This document shows, piece by piece, positions 25,446 to 32,537 of a DNA stretch of 64,000 bases. A program made the position numbers and the translations under genes. The DNA lies in contig UQAQ01000010.1 of the NCBI GenBank assembly GCA_900539115.1, forward strand, positions 1 through 64,000, read 5' to 3'. A model generated the notes under the pieces. The model was not told where the DNA came from. It did no database searches and saw nothing but the letters and a program-made list of their open reading frames with translations. The stretch is from an uncultured Roseburia sp. Its GTDB lineage: Bacteria; Bacillota; Clostridia; Lachnospirales; Lachnospiraceae. Numbering within the stretch: the first letter of the stretch is position 1; each line of letters begins with the position of its first letter.

Positions 25446-26663
25446 CTAGCAGCCGGTTTCGTATTCGCAGTAAGTCTCGTATGTCCTTCCGTATTGTTTT
25501 TGACCATTTACATAGCGGAAGGGACGGATGGAGATGGAGCCATAATAATCCGCATCTTCATCAGCTGCATTCTTAGAAGGTATGTGGAGTTTACCATGGG
25601 TTTTTCCGTTTTCCACATTTTGGGTGATCCCTTCGGTTTTTATTTCATAGCCATCAGCACCTTTTACATGAGCCCATTCAACATCAAAGCGATATTCCGG
25701 ATTTTTTTTCGAACCGGAAGGGGTGACGTCTGCATAACAGAGGGTAAAACTTTCGGAAAAATCATTGGGAAATTCCAGCGTGGTATTGTCATCAAAATCC
25801 TCGGAAAAAAGTTCGTCAAATCCATTTTTCAGCATCTTGTCGGTCTTTCCCTGAAAGACCAGTGTGTCGATGGTGTCACAGAGAGAACATTCTTCTATTT
25901 TCCGGATGCCTTTTCCCAAAATCATGGTTTTGACGCGGCGTCCCGAAAAGGCAAAAGATTTGACGACTTTTACCGAATCCGGAATGACAATACGATTTAG
26001 TTTTGTTTTACCTTCGTTTTTTGAAAAAGCATTTTCTGCAATTTTTTTTACAGAATTTGGGATAATGATATCTTTCGATTTTCCGTAATAATATAATAAA
26101 GTTCCTTTATAGATTAAAAATCCGTTTTTGGGCTTAAAATCCGGAAGATAATCTTTAAAAAAGTCTCCAAGTTCGTCGTCTAAAAGGGAGTAATATTTGC
26201 GCTTGCCGTGATCAAACCATACGATGTCATCCGGTGACGCAAAATCCAGCAGGTTGGCAATGTTCTCGACATTCAGATCGCTGGTTCGGAGAAGGATGAG
26301 ATCTACCGCATTGGAGTCGGCTTCCTCCGGACTTTGTTTCGGGGTAACCGGGAGGATTTTTTTGACATTTTCATTTACGACCAGACAATCGCCGTCTGAA
26401 CTTTTTTTTAGAAAATCATCTCCTGCAAGGGTATCTCCTTTTGCCGGATCAATGCTGTCATACTCGTACAGATCAATAGTATCCATGTCCGAGGGATCCT
26501 GTGTCGGCTCGGCTGGAGCTCTTGTCGCCGAAGGGGAGGCAGGAGCCGGTGTGGCGGTAGATGCCGGCACTTGAGACTGCGTAGTTTGAGCGGGCTGCCC
26601 ACAGGAAGTAAGGCCAAGACACAGTGTAAGAATGATGGCAGTAAAAGTTCGTTTCTGATTCAT
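25446..26663 (-). CDS. Lipoprotein with BspA-type LRR and a fibronectin-like C-terminus
   Basis: 405 aa. Lipobox LTSC, with Cys21 as lipidation site, then a Pro/Ala/Thr linker (about 22-55). The middle holds leucine-rich repeats of the LRR_5 type (IIIPNSVKKIAENAFSKN, then IVIPDSVKVVKSFAFSG). The last ~85 residues resemble a fibronectin type III domain (FDVEWAHVKGADGYEI). Probably a cell-surface binding protein. GGAGG precedes the ATG. It is divergent from the cstA leader and shares its intergenic region. Confidence 0.78.
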   Translation of the reverse strand: MNQKRTFTAIILTLCLGLTSCGQPAQTTQSQVPASTATPAPASPSATRAPAEPTQDPSDMDTIDLYEYDSIDPAKGDTLAGDDFLKKSSDGDCLVVNENVKKILPVTPKQSPEEADSNAVDLILLRTSDLNVENIANLLDFASPDDIVWFDHGKRKYYSLLDDELGDFFKDYLPDFKPKNGFLIYKGTLLYYYGKSKDIIIPNSVKKIAENAFSKNEGKTKLNRIVIPDSVKVVKSFAFSGRRVKTMILGKGIRKIEECSLCDTIDTLVFQGKTDKMLKNGFDELFSEDFDDNTTLEFPNDFSESFTLCYADVTPSGSKKNPEYRFDVEWAHVKGADGYEIKTEGITQNVENGKTHGKLHIPSKNAADEDADYYGSISIRPFRYVNGQKQYGRTYETYCEYETGC

Positions 26664-26694
26664 AAAGTATCCTCCGCGTTTTTTTCTTGATTTT

Positions 26695-26723
26695 AGCATA
26701 ACAACTATGGAAGATTCTGTCAA
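26695..26723 (-). promoter_or_regulatory. Sigma-A promoter of the LRR lipoprotein gene
   Basis: On the minus strand: TTGACA, 17 bp, TATGCT, about 32 bp before the start codon. Confidence 0.8.
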
Positions 26724-26747
26724 TAGATAAAAAAATAAAATTTTCTC

Positions 26748-26776
26748 TTGACAAATAAAAAAATTGGGTCTAAGAT
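26748..26776 (+). promoter_or_regulatory. Sigma-A promoter of the T-box-like leader and cstA
   Basis: TTGACA, 17 bp, TAAGAT. Back to back with the minus-strand lipoprotein promoter. Confidence 0.8.
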
Positions 26777-26782
26777 ATAGTC

Positions 26783-27135
26783 AATTCATCGGATAAATGC
26801 TTTGAACAGGATATGACTTCTCGTATCACCGCTTACAGAAAGCTGTTATTTGTGAGAAACAGTAACAAGGAACGGGAAAGCCCTCACCTGCGAGCTGCTC
26901 AGGGGAAAGGTATTGTAATATCGTACCAAGTAGTCCGAGCCGGTACTTTACCGTTATAGAAAGGCGCCTTCTGGACAGTATACAGAATTATACCAGGTGG
27001 CGAGTGAGAGGTCGACAGCAGCATGCCGGCAAGCAGAGTGGTAACGCGGAAGTGATATGGATACATTTTTAGCCTTCGTCTTTGCAGGATAAATCTTATG
27101 AGGTTTATCGTGCAAAGAAGGAGGCTTTTTCTTTT
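26783..27135 (+). promoter_or_regulatory. T-box-like tRNA-sensing leader upstream of cstA
   Basis: A ~430-nt untranslated leader. AGAGTGGTAACGCG at 27035-27048 matches the T-box antiterminator sequence AGGGTGGNACCGCG with two differences. Upstream, ACAGAAAGCTGT and TGAGAAACAG resemble the distal stem I motifs. A long terminator hairpin follows (arms AGCCTTCGTCTTTGCA at 27071 and TGCAAAGAAGGAGGCT at 27111, then T-run). In T-box RNAs, uncharged tRNA opens the terminator. The specifier codon is uncertain: the region near 26905 reads ACCTGCGAG, so CTG (Leu) or TGC (Cys) are candidates. The bulge TGGT predicts a tRNA with discriminator A. Confidence 0.78.
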
Positions 27136-27210
27136 GCATAGCATGGCACCGATGAAAATATATTTAGAAAGAGGAGCGCTTTTGCACGACGCTCCGGATT
27201 GGAGGATATT

Positions 27211-28938
27211 ATGAATACATTAGTTATCGTATTGATCGCAGCGGTTGTTTTATTTGCTGCCTACGTTTTGTATGGACGCTGGCTGGCAAACAAATGGGGG
27301 ATTGACCCGAAATCAGAGACGCCTGCGGTAAAATTCAATGATGGAAAAGATTATGTACCTACCAATGGATGGACTGTGTTCAGCCACCAGTTTTCATCCA
27401 TCGCCGGTGCCGGTCCGGTCACGGGTGCAATCCAGGCAGCAGCCTTTGGGTGGCTTCCGGTTTTGCTCTGGGTATTGATCGGCGGTGTATTCTTTGGTGC
27501 GGTTACCGATTTTGGAGCCTTGTATGTATCCGTAAAAAATCAGGGAAAATCCATGGGAATGGTAATTGAAAAATACATAGGTAAATTTGGACGAAAAATC
27601 TTCCTGCTTTTCTGCTGGCTGTTTACATTGATCGTAACAGCCGCATTTGCCGACATGGTTGCCGGAACATTCAATGCGTATTCGGTAGAACAGCCGGGAA
27701 CATTAGCAAAAGCCGCTGCGACAAACGGAGCAGCCGGTATGGTGTCAATAATGTTTATGGTATTTGCTGTTATCTTCGGACTGGTTCAGAAAAAATTCAA
27801 TTTGTCCGGTTGGAAAGAGGCCGTATTTGGTATCGTTTGCATCGTTCTTTCCTTTGTGATCGGTATGAATTGTCCATTGGAATTTAGCAAAGATACCTGG
27901 AGTTACATTACATTTGTATATATTTTCTTTGCTGCGGTACTTCCAATGTGGCTTTTGAAACAGCCTCGTGATTACATGACGACGTTTATGTTTATCGGAA
28001 TGATTGCGGGTGCAGTAATTGGTCTGTTTGTTGCTCATCCGAGCATGAATCTTCCGGTTTACACAGGATTCAATAATGAGACACTCGGTACGATGTTCCC
28101 AATCCTGTTTGTCACCGTTGCCTGTGGTGCGGTTTCCGGATTCCATAGTCTGGTTTCGTCCGGAACATCGTCAAAAACTGTGGAAAATGAAAAAGATATG
28201 TTGAAAGTCGGATATGGTGCGATGGTGCTTGAGAGTCTGCTTGCGGTATTGGCACTTTGTGTCGCTGGTGCTGCGGCAAGTGCAGATGGAACACCGGCCG
28301 TCGGAACTCCATTCCAGATCTTTAGTCAGGGAGTAGCCGGATTTTTCGAAATGTTTGGCGTTCCGGTATATGTAGCAACCGTATTTATGACAATGTGTGT
28401 ATCGGCACTTGCACTTACCAGTCTTGATGCCGTAGCACGTATCGGACGAATGAGTTTTCAGGAACTCTTCAGCGTCGATGATATGGAACATGCCGCTCCT
28501 TGGAGAAAATTATTTTGCAATACATACTTTGCTACGATCATTACGCTGGTATGTGGATTTGTGCTTACAAAAATCGGATATGCAAACATCTGGCCGTTGT
28601 TTGGTTCCGCAAACCAGTTGTTAAGTGCGTTGGTTCTTTTGACACTGTGCGTATTTACGAAAGTGACAGGACGAAGCAACAAGATGCTCTTTCCACCACT
28701 TATCATCATGCTCTGTGTAACATTTACCGCCTTGGTACAGAGATTGATCGCTATGGTAAAAGCCATCGGAGAGGCAGCTTCTACGACAATCCCGGCAGGT
28801 GCCACAACTTGGAGCGAGGTATTTATTGCCAATGGATTGCAGCTCATCATTGCTGTTTTGCTTATCGTTCTGGGACTTACGATCGTCATCAATTCGATGA
28901 AGAGTTATGTCAACAGCAAGAAAAACAGTGAAGAGTAA
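27211..28938 (+). CDS. cstA: CstA-family carbon starvation / peptide or pyruvate transporter
   Basis: 575 aa, about 15-16 hydrophobic segments, with family segments VFSHQFSSIAGAGPVTGA near residue 60 and VTDFGALYVSVKNQGKSMG. CstA and its relatives take up peptides or pyruvate in enterobacteria; the substrate here is unknown. ATG 27211 has GGAGG 6 nt upstream; a start four codons earlier is less likely. It is a single-gene unit, controlled by the T-box-like leader, which points to amino-acid or peptide supply rather than pyruvate (inference). Confidence 0.9.
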   Translation: MNTLVIVLIAAVVLFAAYVLYGRWLANKWGIDPKSETPAVKFNDGKDYVPTNGWTVFSHQFSSIAGAGPVTGAIQAAAFGWLPVLLWVLIGGVFFGAVTDFGALYVSVKNQGKSMGMVIEKYIGKFGRKIFLLFCWLFTLIVTAAFADMVAGTFNAYSVEQPGTLAKAAATNGAAGMVSIMFMVFAVIFGLVQKKFNLSGWKEAVFGIVCIVLSFVIGMNCPLEFSKDTWSYITFVYIFFAAVLPMWLLKQPRDYMTTFMFIGMIAGAVIGLFVAHPSMNLPVYTGFNNETLGTMFPILFVTVACGAVSGFHSLVSSGTSSKTVENEKDMLKVGYGAMVLESLLAVLALCVAGAAASADGTPAVGTPFQIFSQGVAGFFEMFGVPVYVATVFMTMCVSALALTSLDAVARIGRMSFQELFSVDDMEHAAPWRKLFCNTYFATIITLVCGFVLTKIGYANIWPLFGSANQLLSALVLLTLCVFTKVTGRSNKMLFPPLIIMLCVTFTALVQRLIAMVKAIGEAASTTIPAGATTWSEVFIANGLQLIIAVLLIVLGLTIVINSMKSYVNSKKNSEE

Positions 28939-28958
28939 ACAATATAAATAAGAAGATA

Positions 28959-28995
28959 ATCACTCTCTGTATTTGGGACAGAGGGTGATTTTTTT
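28959..28995 (+). terminator. Terminator after cstA
   Basis: ATCACTCTCTGT and ACAGAGGGTGAT pair over 12 bp with a 7-nt loop, then a run of seven T residues. Confidence 0.9.
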
Positions 28996-28996
28996 A

Positions 28997-29025
28997 TTGT
29001 GGGGAACGAAAAACTGTGATATGCT
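28997..29025 (+). promoter_or_regulatory. Sigma-A promoter of the rsmH-like gene
   Basis: TTGTGG, 17 bp, TATGCT, directly after the cstA terminator and about 33 bp before the start codon. Confidence 0.7.
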
Positions 29026-29057
29026 AAAGATAACTATTTTAATAAGGGGAAAGCAAA

Positions 29058-30113
29058 ATGGAAGAACAACAAAAACCGCATAAACGAAGAGTACGTTATT
29101 CGGGAAAATATCCAAAGAAATTTGAAGAAAAATATAAAGAATTACAGCCGGAAAAATATCAGGATACAATTGAACACGTTATCCGCAAAGGAAATACGCC
29201 GGCGGGAATGCATATTTCCATCATGGTGGAAGAGATTCTTGACTATTTGAAAATTCAGCCGGGGGAGATTGGTTTCGATGCGACGCTTGGCTATGGAGGC
29301 CATACGAAAGCGATGCTCGGCTGCCTGAACGGACAGGGACATATTTATGCTACAGATGTAGACCCGGAGGAATCCGCAAAGACCAAAGAACGTTTGAAGG
29401 CACTTGGGTATGGGGAGGACATCTTATCGATCCGTTTGCAGAATTTTTGCACCATTGATGAGATTGCGAAAGAAGTCGGGGGATTTGATTTTATCCTTGC
29501 CGACCTCGGTGTTTCCTCGATGCAGATTGACAATCCAAAGCGCGGATTTTCCTTTAAAGTGGATGGTCCGCTTGATCTGCGGTTGAATCAGAAAGAGGGA
29601 ATCAGTGCGGCAGAACGATTGGCAAATATTAGCAAAGATGAACTGGCGGGAATGCTGTATGAAAATTCCGATGAACCGTATTGTGAAGAGATTGCCAAAG
29701 CCATCACAGATGAGATCCGGAGAGGGCACGCCATCGATACAACGACAAAATTGCGGGAGATTATCGAAAAGACGTTGGATTTTCTGCCGGAGAAAGAGAA
29801 AAAAGACACGATAAAAAAGACATGCCAACGTACCTTTCAGGCACTTCGCATCGACGTAAACCACGAGTTTGAAGTGCTGTATGAATTTATGGAAAAACTG
29901 CCGGATGCGCTTAAGCCGGGAGGACGTGTCGCGATTCTTACGTTCCATTCGGGCGAGGACAGACTGGTGAAAAAGGCATTGAAAGAAGGTTACAAAGCGG
30001 GAATTTACAGTGAGTATTCCAAGGATGTCATACGCCCTTCGGCAAAAGAATGTGCGCAGAATGGGCGTGCCCGTTCGACGAAAATGCGTTACGCGAGAAA
30101 AGGAGATTTGTAA
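29058..30113 (+). CDS. rsmH: RsmH-type 16S rRNA (cytosine-N4)-methyltransferase
   Basis: 351 aa. RsmH methylates N4 of C1402 in 16S rRNA using S-adenosylmethionine. Family motifs are clear: FDATLGYGGHTKAML (SAM site, about 74-88), FILADLGVSSMQIDNP, RGFSFKVDGPLDLR, and FHSGEDRLVK near the end. It has an N-terminal extension of ~45 charged residues not found in the shorter enzyme, and does not lie in a division/cell-wall cluster as rsmH usually does. It may therefore be a second paralogue. AAGGGGAAAG precedes the ATG. The DUF1294 gene starts one base after its stop. Confidence 0.88.
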   Translation: MEEQQKPHKRRVRYSGKYPKKFEEKYKELQPEKYQDTIEHVIRKGNTPAGMHISIMVEEILDYLKIQPGEIGFDATLGYGGHTKAMLGCLNGQGHIYATDVDPEESAKTKERLKALGYGEDILSIRLQNFCTIDEIAKEVGGFDFILADLGVSSMQIDNPKRGFSFKVDGPLDLRLNQKEGISAAERLANISKDELAGMLYENSDEPYCEEIAKAITDEIRRGHAIDTTTKLREIIEKTLDFLPEKEKKDTIKKTCQRTFQALRIDVNHEFEVLYEFMEKLPDALKPGGRVAILTFHSGEDRLVKKALKEGYKAGIYSEYSKDVIRPSAKECAQNGRARSTKMRYARKGDL

Positions 30114-30114
30114 A

Positions 30115-30381
30115 ATGCTGGAAAAAAGCGTATTAATTTACCTATTAATCAATGTTTTGGTCTGTATTTTATATGGGATTGACAAGTGGAAAGCGGTGCA
30201 TCACAGATGGAGAATACCGGAGTCGACATTGATGCTGTCCGCTGTTTTCGGTGTGTTTGGTGCTTTTATAGGAATGCATTGGTTTCATCATAAGACCCAT
30301 AAACCGAAATTTTATATCGGCGTTCCGGTTATATTTGTGCTGGAATTACTCTGTATTATCGGTCTATTTGTGTGGAAATAA
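30115..30381 (+). CDS. DUF1294 small membrane protein
   Basis: 88 aa with three hydrophobic segments. The DUF1294 signature is visible as GIDKWKAVHHRWRIPESTL, followed by FGAFIGMHWFHHKTHKPKF. Function unknown. ATG 30115 follows the rsmH stop by one base, with AGGAG inside the rsmH end, which means tight translational coupling; the longer upstream frame belongs to the rsmH region. Confidence 0.85.
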   Translation: MLEKSVLIYLLINVLVCILYGIDKWKAVHHRWRIPESTLMLSAVFGVFGAFIGMHWFHHKTHKPKFYIGVPVIFVLELLCIIGLFVWK

Positions 30382-30436
30382 TCGTTATCTTCCAAGGCTG
30401 TTGTGACGATATATAATGAAAGAAAGAGGGGATTGT

Positions 30437-31015
30437 ATGCAGATCAAGGAAGCAAGAGGAATTTATCAAAGCCAGATTAAATCTTACAGCAAAACGGCTT
30501 CGGAATTGAGACAAAAGCAAAAAGAACTGGAAAAAAAGATCAAAGAAACACCGAATGGAAAAGTAGTTTATGAAAATGAGGCAGTTTCGTTGGAATTGTC
30601 GTTAAATGCTGTTGAGAAAAAGCAGAATGAATACCGGGATTACATGGAAAAAGTGATGGATAAGCGGACCAATGTCGAGATGCTTGTATCGACGGAGCAG
30701 CAGACCGATTCCATGAAGGAAGCTGCGGAAGAACAGATGAAGATTCTCGAAGTGGCGAGACGGCTTATGAAAGGAGCAAAAGTTCCGCAGGCGGATGAGA
30801 TGAAACTGATGAAATTTGACAGTGGTTTGTATCAGATGGCAAAAAACATCGGTGCGATGGTACAGAAGGAAAAACAAGAAAAATACGATTCTCTCTGGGA
30901 TGAGGAAGAGGAGAACGATGCACAGGATCCGAATGAAGTGGCAGACTCTGCAGAGGCACCGGTGGGGGCACCGGATACCGTGTCGGCGGAAATGACAGCA
31001 GGCACGGCGGAGTAA
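30437..31015 (+). CDS. Hypothetical coiled-coil protein
   Basis: 192 aa. Residues about 5-110 are charged and strongly helical (SYSKTASELRQKQKELEKK), consistent with coiled coil. The last ~40 residues are acidic and Ala/Pro-rich. No signal or membrane segment. Family not recognised; it looks like a conserved cytoplasmic protein of this bacterial group. AGAGGGG precedes the ATG. It lies 55 bases after the DUF1294 gene and before the TetR promoter. Confidence 0.65.
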   Translation: MQIKEARGIYQSQIKSYSKTASELRQKQKELEKKIKETPNGKVVYENEAVSLELSLNAVEKKQNEYRDYMEKVMDKRTNVEMLVSTEQQTDSMKEAAEEQMKILEVARRLMKGAKVPQADEMKLMKFDSGLYQMAKNIGAMVQKEKQEKYDSLWDEEEENDAQDPNEVADSAEAPVGAPDTVSAEMTAGTAE

Positions 31016-31051
31016 CGATGAGAAATGGAATAATAAAATATAGAATCCCTC

Positions 31052-31080
31052 TTGACAAAGAGGGACTTGCATGGTAACAT
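31052..31080 (+). promoter_or_regulatory. Sigma-A promoter of the tetR gene
   Basis: TTGACA, 17 bp, TAACAT. The -10 box overlaps the operator at 31077. Confidence 0.82.
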
Positions 31081-31093
31081 AACAGCGTTATGT
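31077..31093 (+). promoter_or_regulatory. TetR operator 1
   Basis: ACATAAC, AGC, GTTATGT: perfect 7-bp inverted repeat over the -10 box and start of the tetR promoter. A second copy with the same arms lies at 31801, so the TetR protein most likely binds both. Confidence 0.85.
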
Positions 31094-31113
31094 GAAACAA
31101 AAAGAAAGCAGGG

Positions 31114-31761
31114 ATGGAATTGGCAAAAGAAGTGAAAAGTGGAGAAACCAGGCAGCTGTTACTGCAGTGTGCGAAAAAAGAATTTATGGAAAAAGGATAT
31201 TCCAAAGCTTCTTTACGTTCTATCTGCAAAGAGGCCGGAGTTACGACGGGTGCGTTGTATTTTTTCTTTCAGGACAAAGATGATCTGTTCTGCAGTCTCG
31301 TTTCGGACAGTCTGATGCGGATTATGGAACTGATAAAAGAACATCAGCAGTTCGAAGAAAATGAGGCGAAAGAGGAAATCCTTTCCAGCAACCATGACAT
31401 GGAAAGCGAGAGGATTCTGGTGGAGGTGCTCGTGCATGAGATGTATCAGAATCGTGATGAGATGCTTTTGCTCGTAAATGGTGCGCAGGGGTCTTCACTG
31501 GAAAATGCAGTAGACCGGATCATCGATGAGATGGATGCACACAATCTGCACCTTGCCCGGGCAACGTGTCAAGAACTCGACATTCCGATGCTGGAAGAAA
31601 ACCTGGTTCATTGGATGTCACACAATCAGATCGATATGTTTTTGTATATGTTAAAGCATATTGAGACAGAAGCACAGGCATTGGCCTTTGGCAGGCAGGC
31701 GATGACTTATCTGGTAACCGGATGGTTTGCACTTTTTGGTGTAGATCTGTCAGAAAAGTAG
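31114..31761 (+). CDS. TetR/AcrR-family transcriptional regulator
   Basis: 215 aa. The N-terminal TetR helix-turn-helix (about 10-56) reads LLLQCAKKEFMEKGYSKASL and ICKEAGVTTGALYFFFQDKD. The C-terminal ligand-binding part is unlike any member I can name. It is probably an autorepressor and represses the ABC transporter genes that follow, since identical palindromes lie before both. The ATG sits close to AGCAGGG, a short spacing; an in-frame TTG two codons later is an alternative. Confidence 0.9.
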   Translation: MELAKEVKSGETRQLLLQCAKKEFMEKGYSKASLRSICKEAGVTTGALYFFFQDKDDLFCSLVSDSLMRIMELIKEHQQFEENEAKEEILSSNHDMESERILVEVLVHEMYQNRDEMLLLVNGAQGSSLENAVDRIIDEMDAHNLHLARATCQELDIPMLEENLVHWMSHNQIDMFLYMLKHIETEAQALAFGRQAMTYLVTGWFALFGVDLSEK

Positions 31762-31786
31762 GCTTTATTGATGAGAATAAAGCCTA
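31759..31786 (+). promoter_or_regulatory. Perfect 11-bp hairpin between tetR and the ABC genes
   Basis: TAGGCTTTATT, six bases, AATAAAGCCTA. It begins in the tetR stop codon. No T-run follows, so it is more likely an mRNA-processing or stability structure, or a weak attenuator, than a terminator. Confidence 0.6.
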
Positions 31787-31800
31787 TAAAAATGAGATGA

Positions 31801-31817
31801 ACATAACGGTGTTATGT
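31801..31817 (+). promoter_or_regulatory. TetR operator 2
   Basis: ACATAAC, GGT, GTTATGT: same arms as operator 1, only the three central bases differ. It lies 18 bp before the ABC ATPase start codon. Confidence 0.85.
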
Positions 31818-31835
31818 GATGAAATGGAGGAAATT

Positions 31836-32537
31836 ATGTATCTGCAATTAGAAAATGTGAAAAAAAGTTATGGCGAAGAGGGGAGTTATGTGGAGGTATT
31901 AAAAGGTATTACGACAGGTGTAGAACAGGGAGAAATGTGTGTCATCCAGGGAACTTCCGGTTCCGGAAAATCGACCCTTTTAAACTGCATCGGAGGACTG
32001 GATACGATGAATTCCGGTTCTATCTGTGTGGATGGGATCGAACTTGGCGGCATGAAAAATGAAGAACTGTTAGAGTACCGCAGAGCCAATCTGGGATTTA
32101 TTTTCCAGTTTTACAATCTTGTGCCGAACCTTACGATCCGCGAAAATATACAGGTCTGTGAGTATTTGACAAAGAATCCGCTTTCAGTCGATGAATTGAT
32201 CGATGCTCTCGGGCTTACGGAACATCAGAATAAATTTCCATTTCAATTGTCCGGAGGACAGCAGCAGAGATGTGCGATCGCGCGGGCCCTTGTGAAAAAT
32301 CCGAAACTGCTTTTGTGTGACGAACCGACGGGAGCGCTGGATTCGAAGACGTCAAGAGATATCCTCGTATTGCTGGAAGAAATTAATGCAAGATACGGGA
32401 CCACGATGCTGATCGTTACCCACAATAACAGCATCAAAGATATGGTTCACCGTGTAATCTATCTGAAAGACGGGGAAGTCCGTAAAGAATATGAAAATGA
32501 AGTCAGAGTACCGGCAAAGGATTTGGAGGATTTATAA
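31836..32537 (+). CDS. ABC transporter ATP-binding protein (MacB/LolD-like)
   Basis: 233 aa. Walker A GTSGSGKST, Q-loop in FIFQFYNLVPNLT, signature LSGGQQQR, Walker B LLLCDEPTGALD, H-loop in IVTHN. It energises the FtsX-like permease encoded next. ATG 31836 follows GGAGG; the longer open frame overlaps tetR and the operator. The stop TAA overlaps the permease ATG by one base (TAATG). Substrate unknown; systems of this type handle antimicrobial peptides, lipids or drugs. Confidence 0.92.
   Translation: MYLQLENVKKSYGEEGSYVEVLKGITTGVEQGEMCVIQGTSGSGKSTLLNCIGGLDTMNSGSICVDGIELGGMKNEELLEYRRANLGFIFQFYNLVPNLTIRENIQVCEYLTKNPLSVDELIDALGLTEHQNKFPFQLSGGQQQRCAIARALVKNPKLLLCDEPTGALDSKTSRDILVLLEEINARYGTTMLIVTHNNSIKDMVHRVIYLKDGEVRKEYENEVRVPAKDLEDL

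Noticed and set aside
25425..25460. GAAACCGG / CCGGTTTC inverted repeat between convergent genes as a terminator
   Set aside because: The loop is 20 nt and no T-run follows on the proper side on either strand, so termination is not supported.
31092..31283. 63-codon frame overlapping the start of tetR
   Set aside because: It overlaps the TetR operator and the tetR gene in another frame, with no ribosome site; the TetR helix-turn-helix lies in the other frame.
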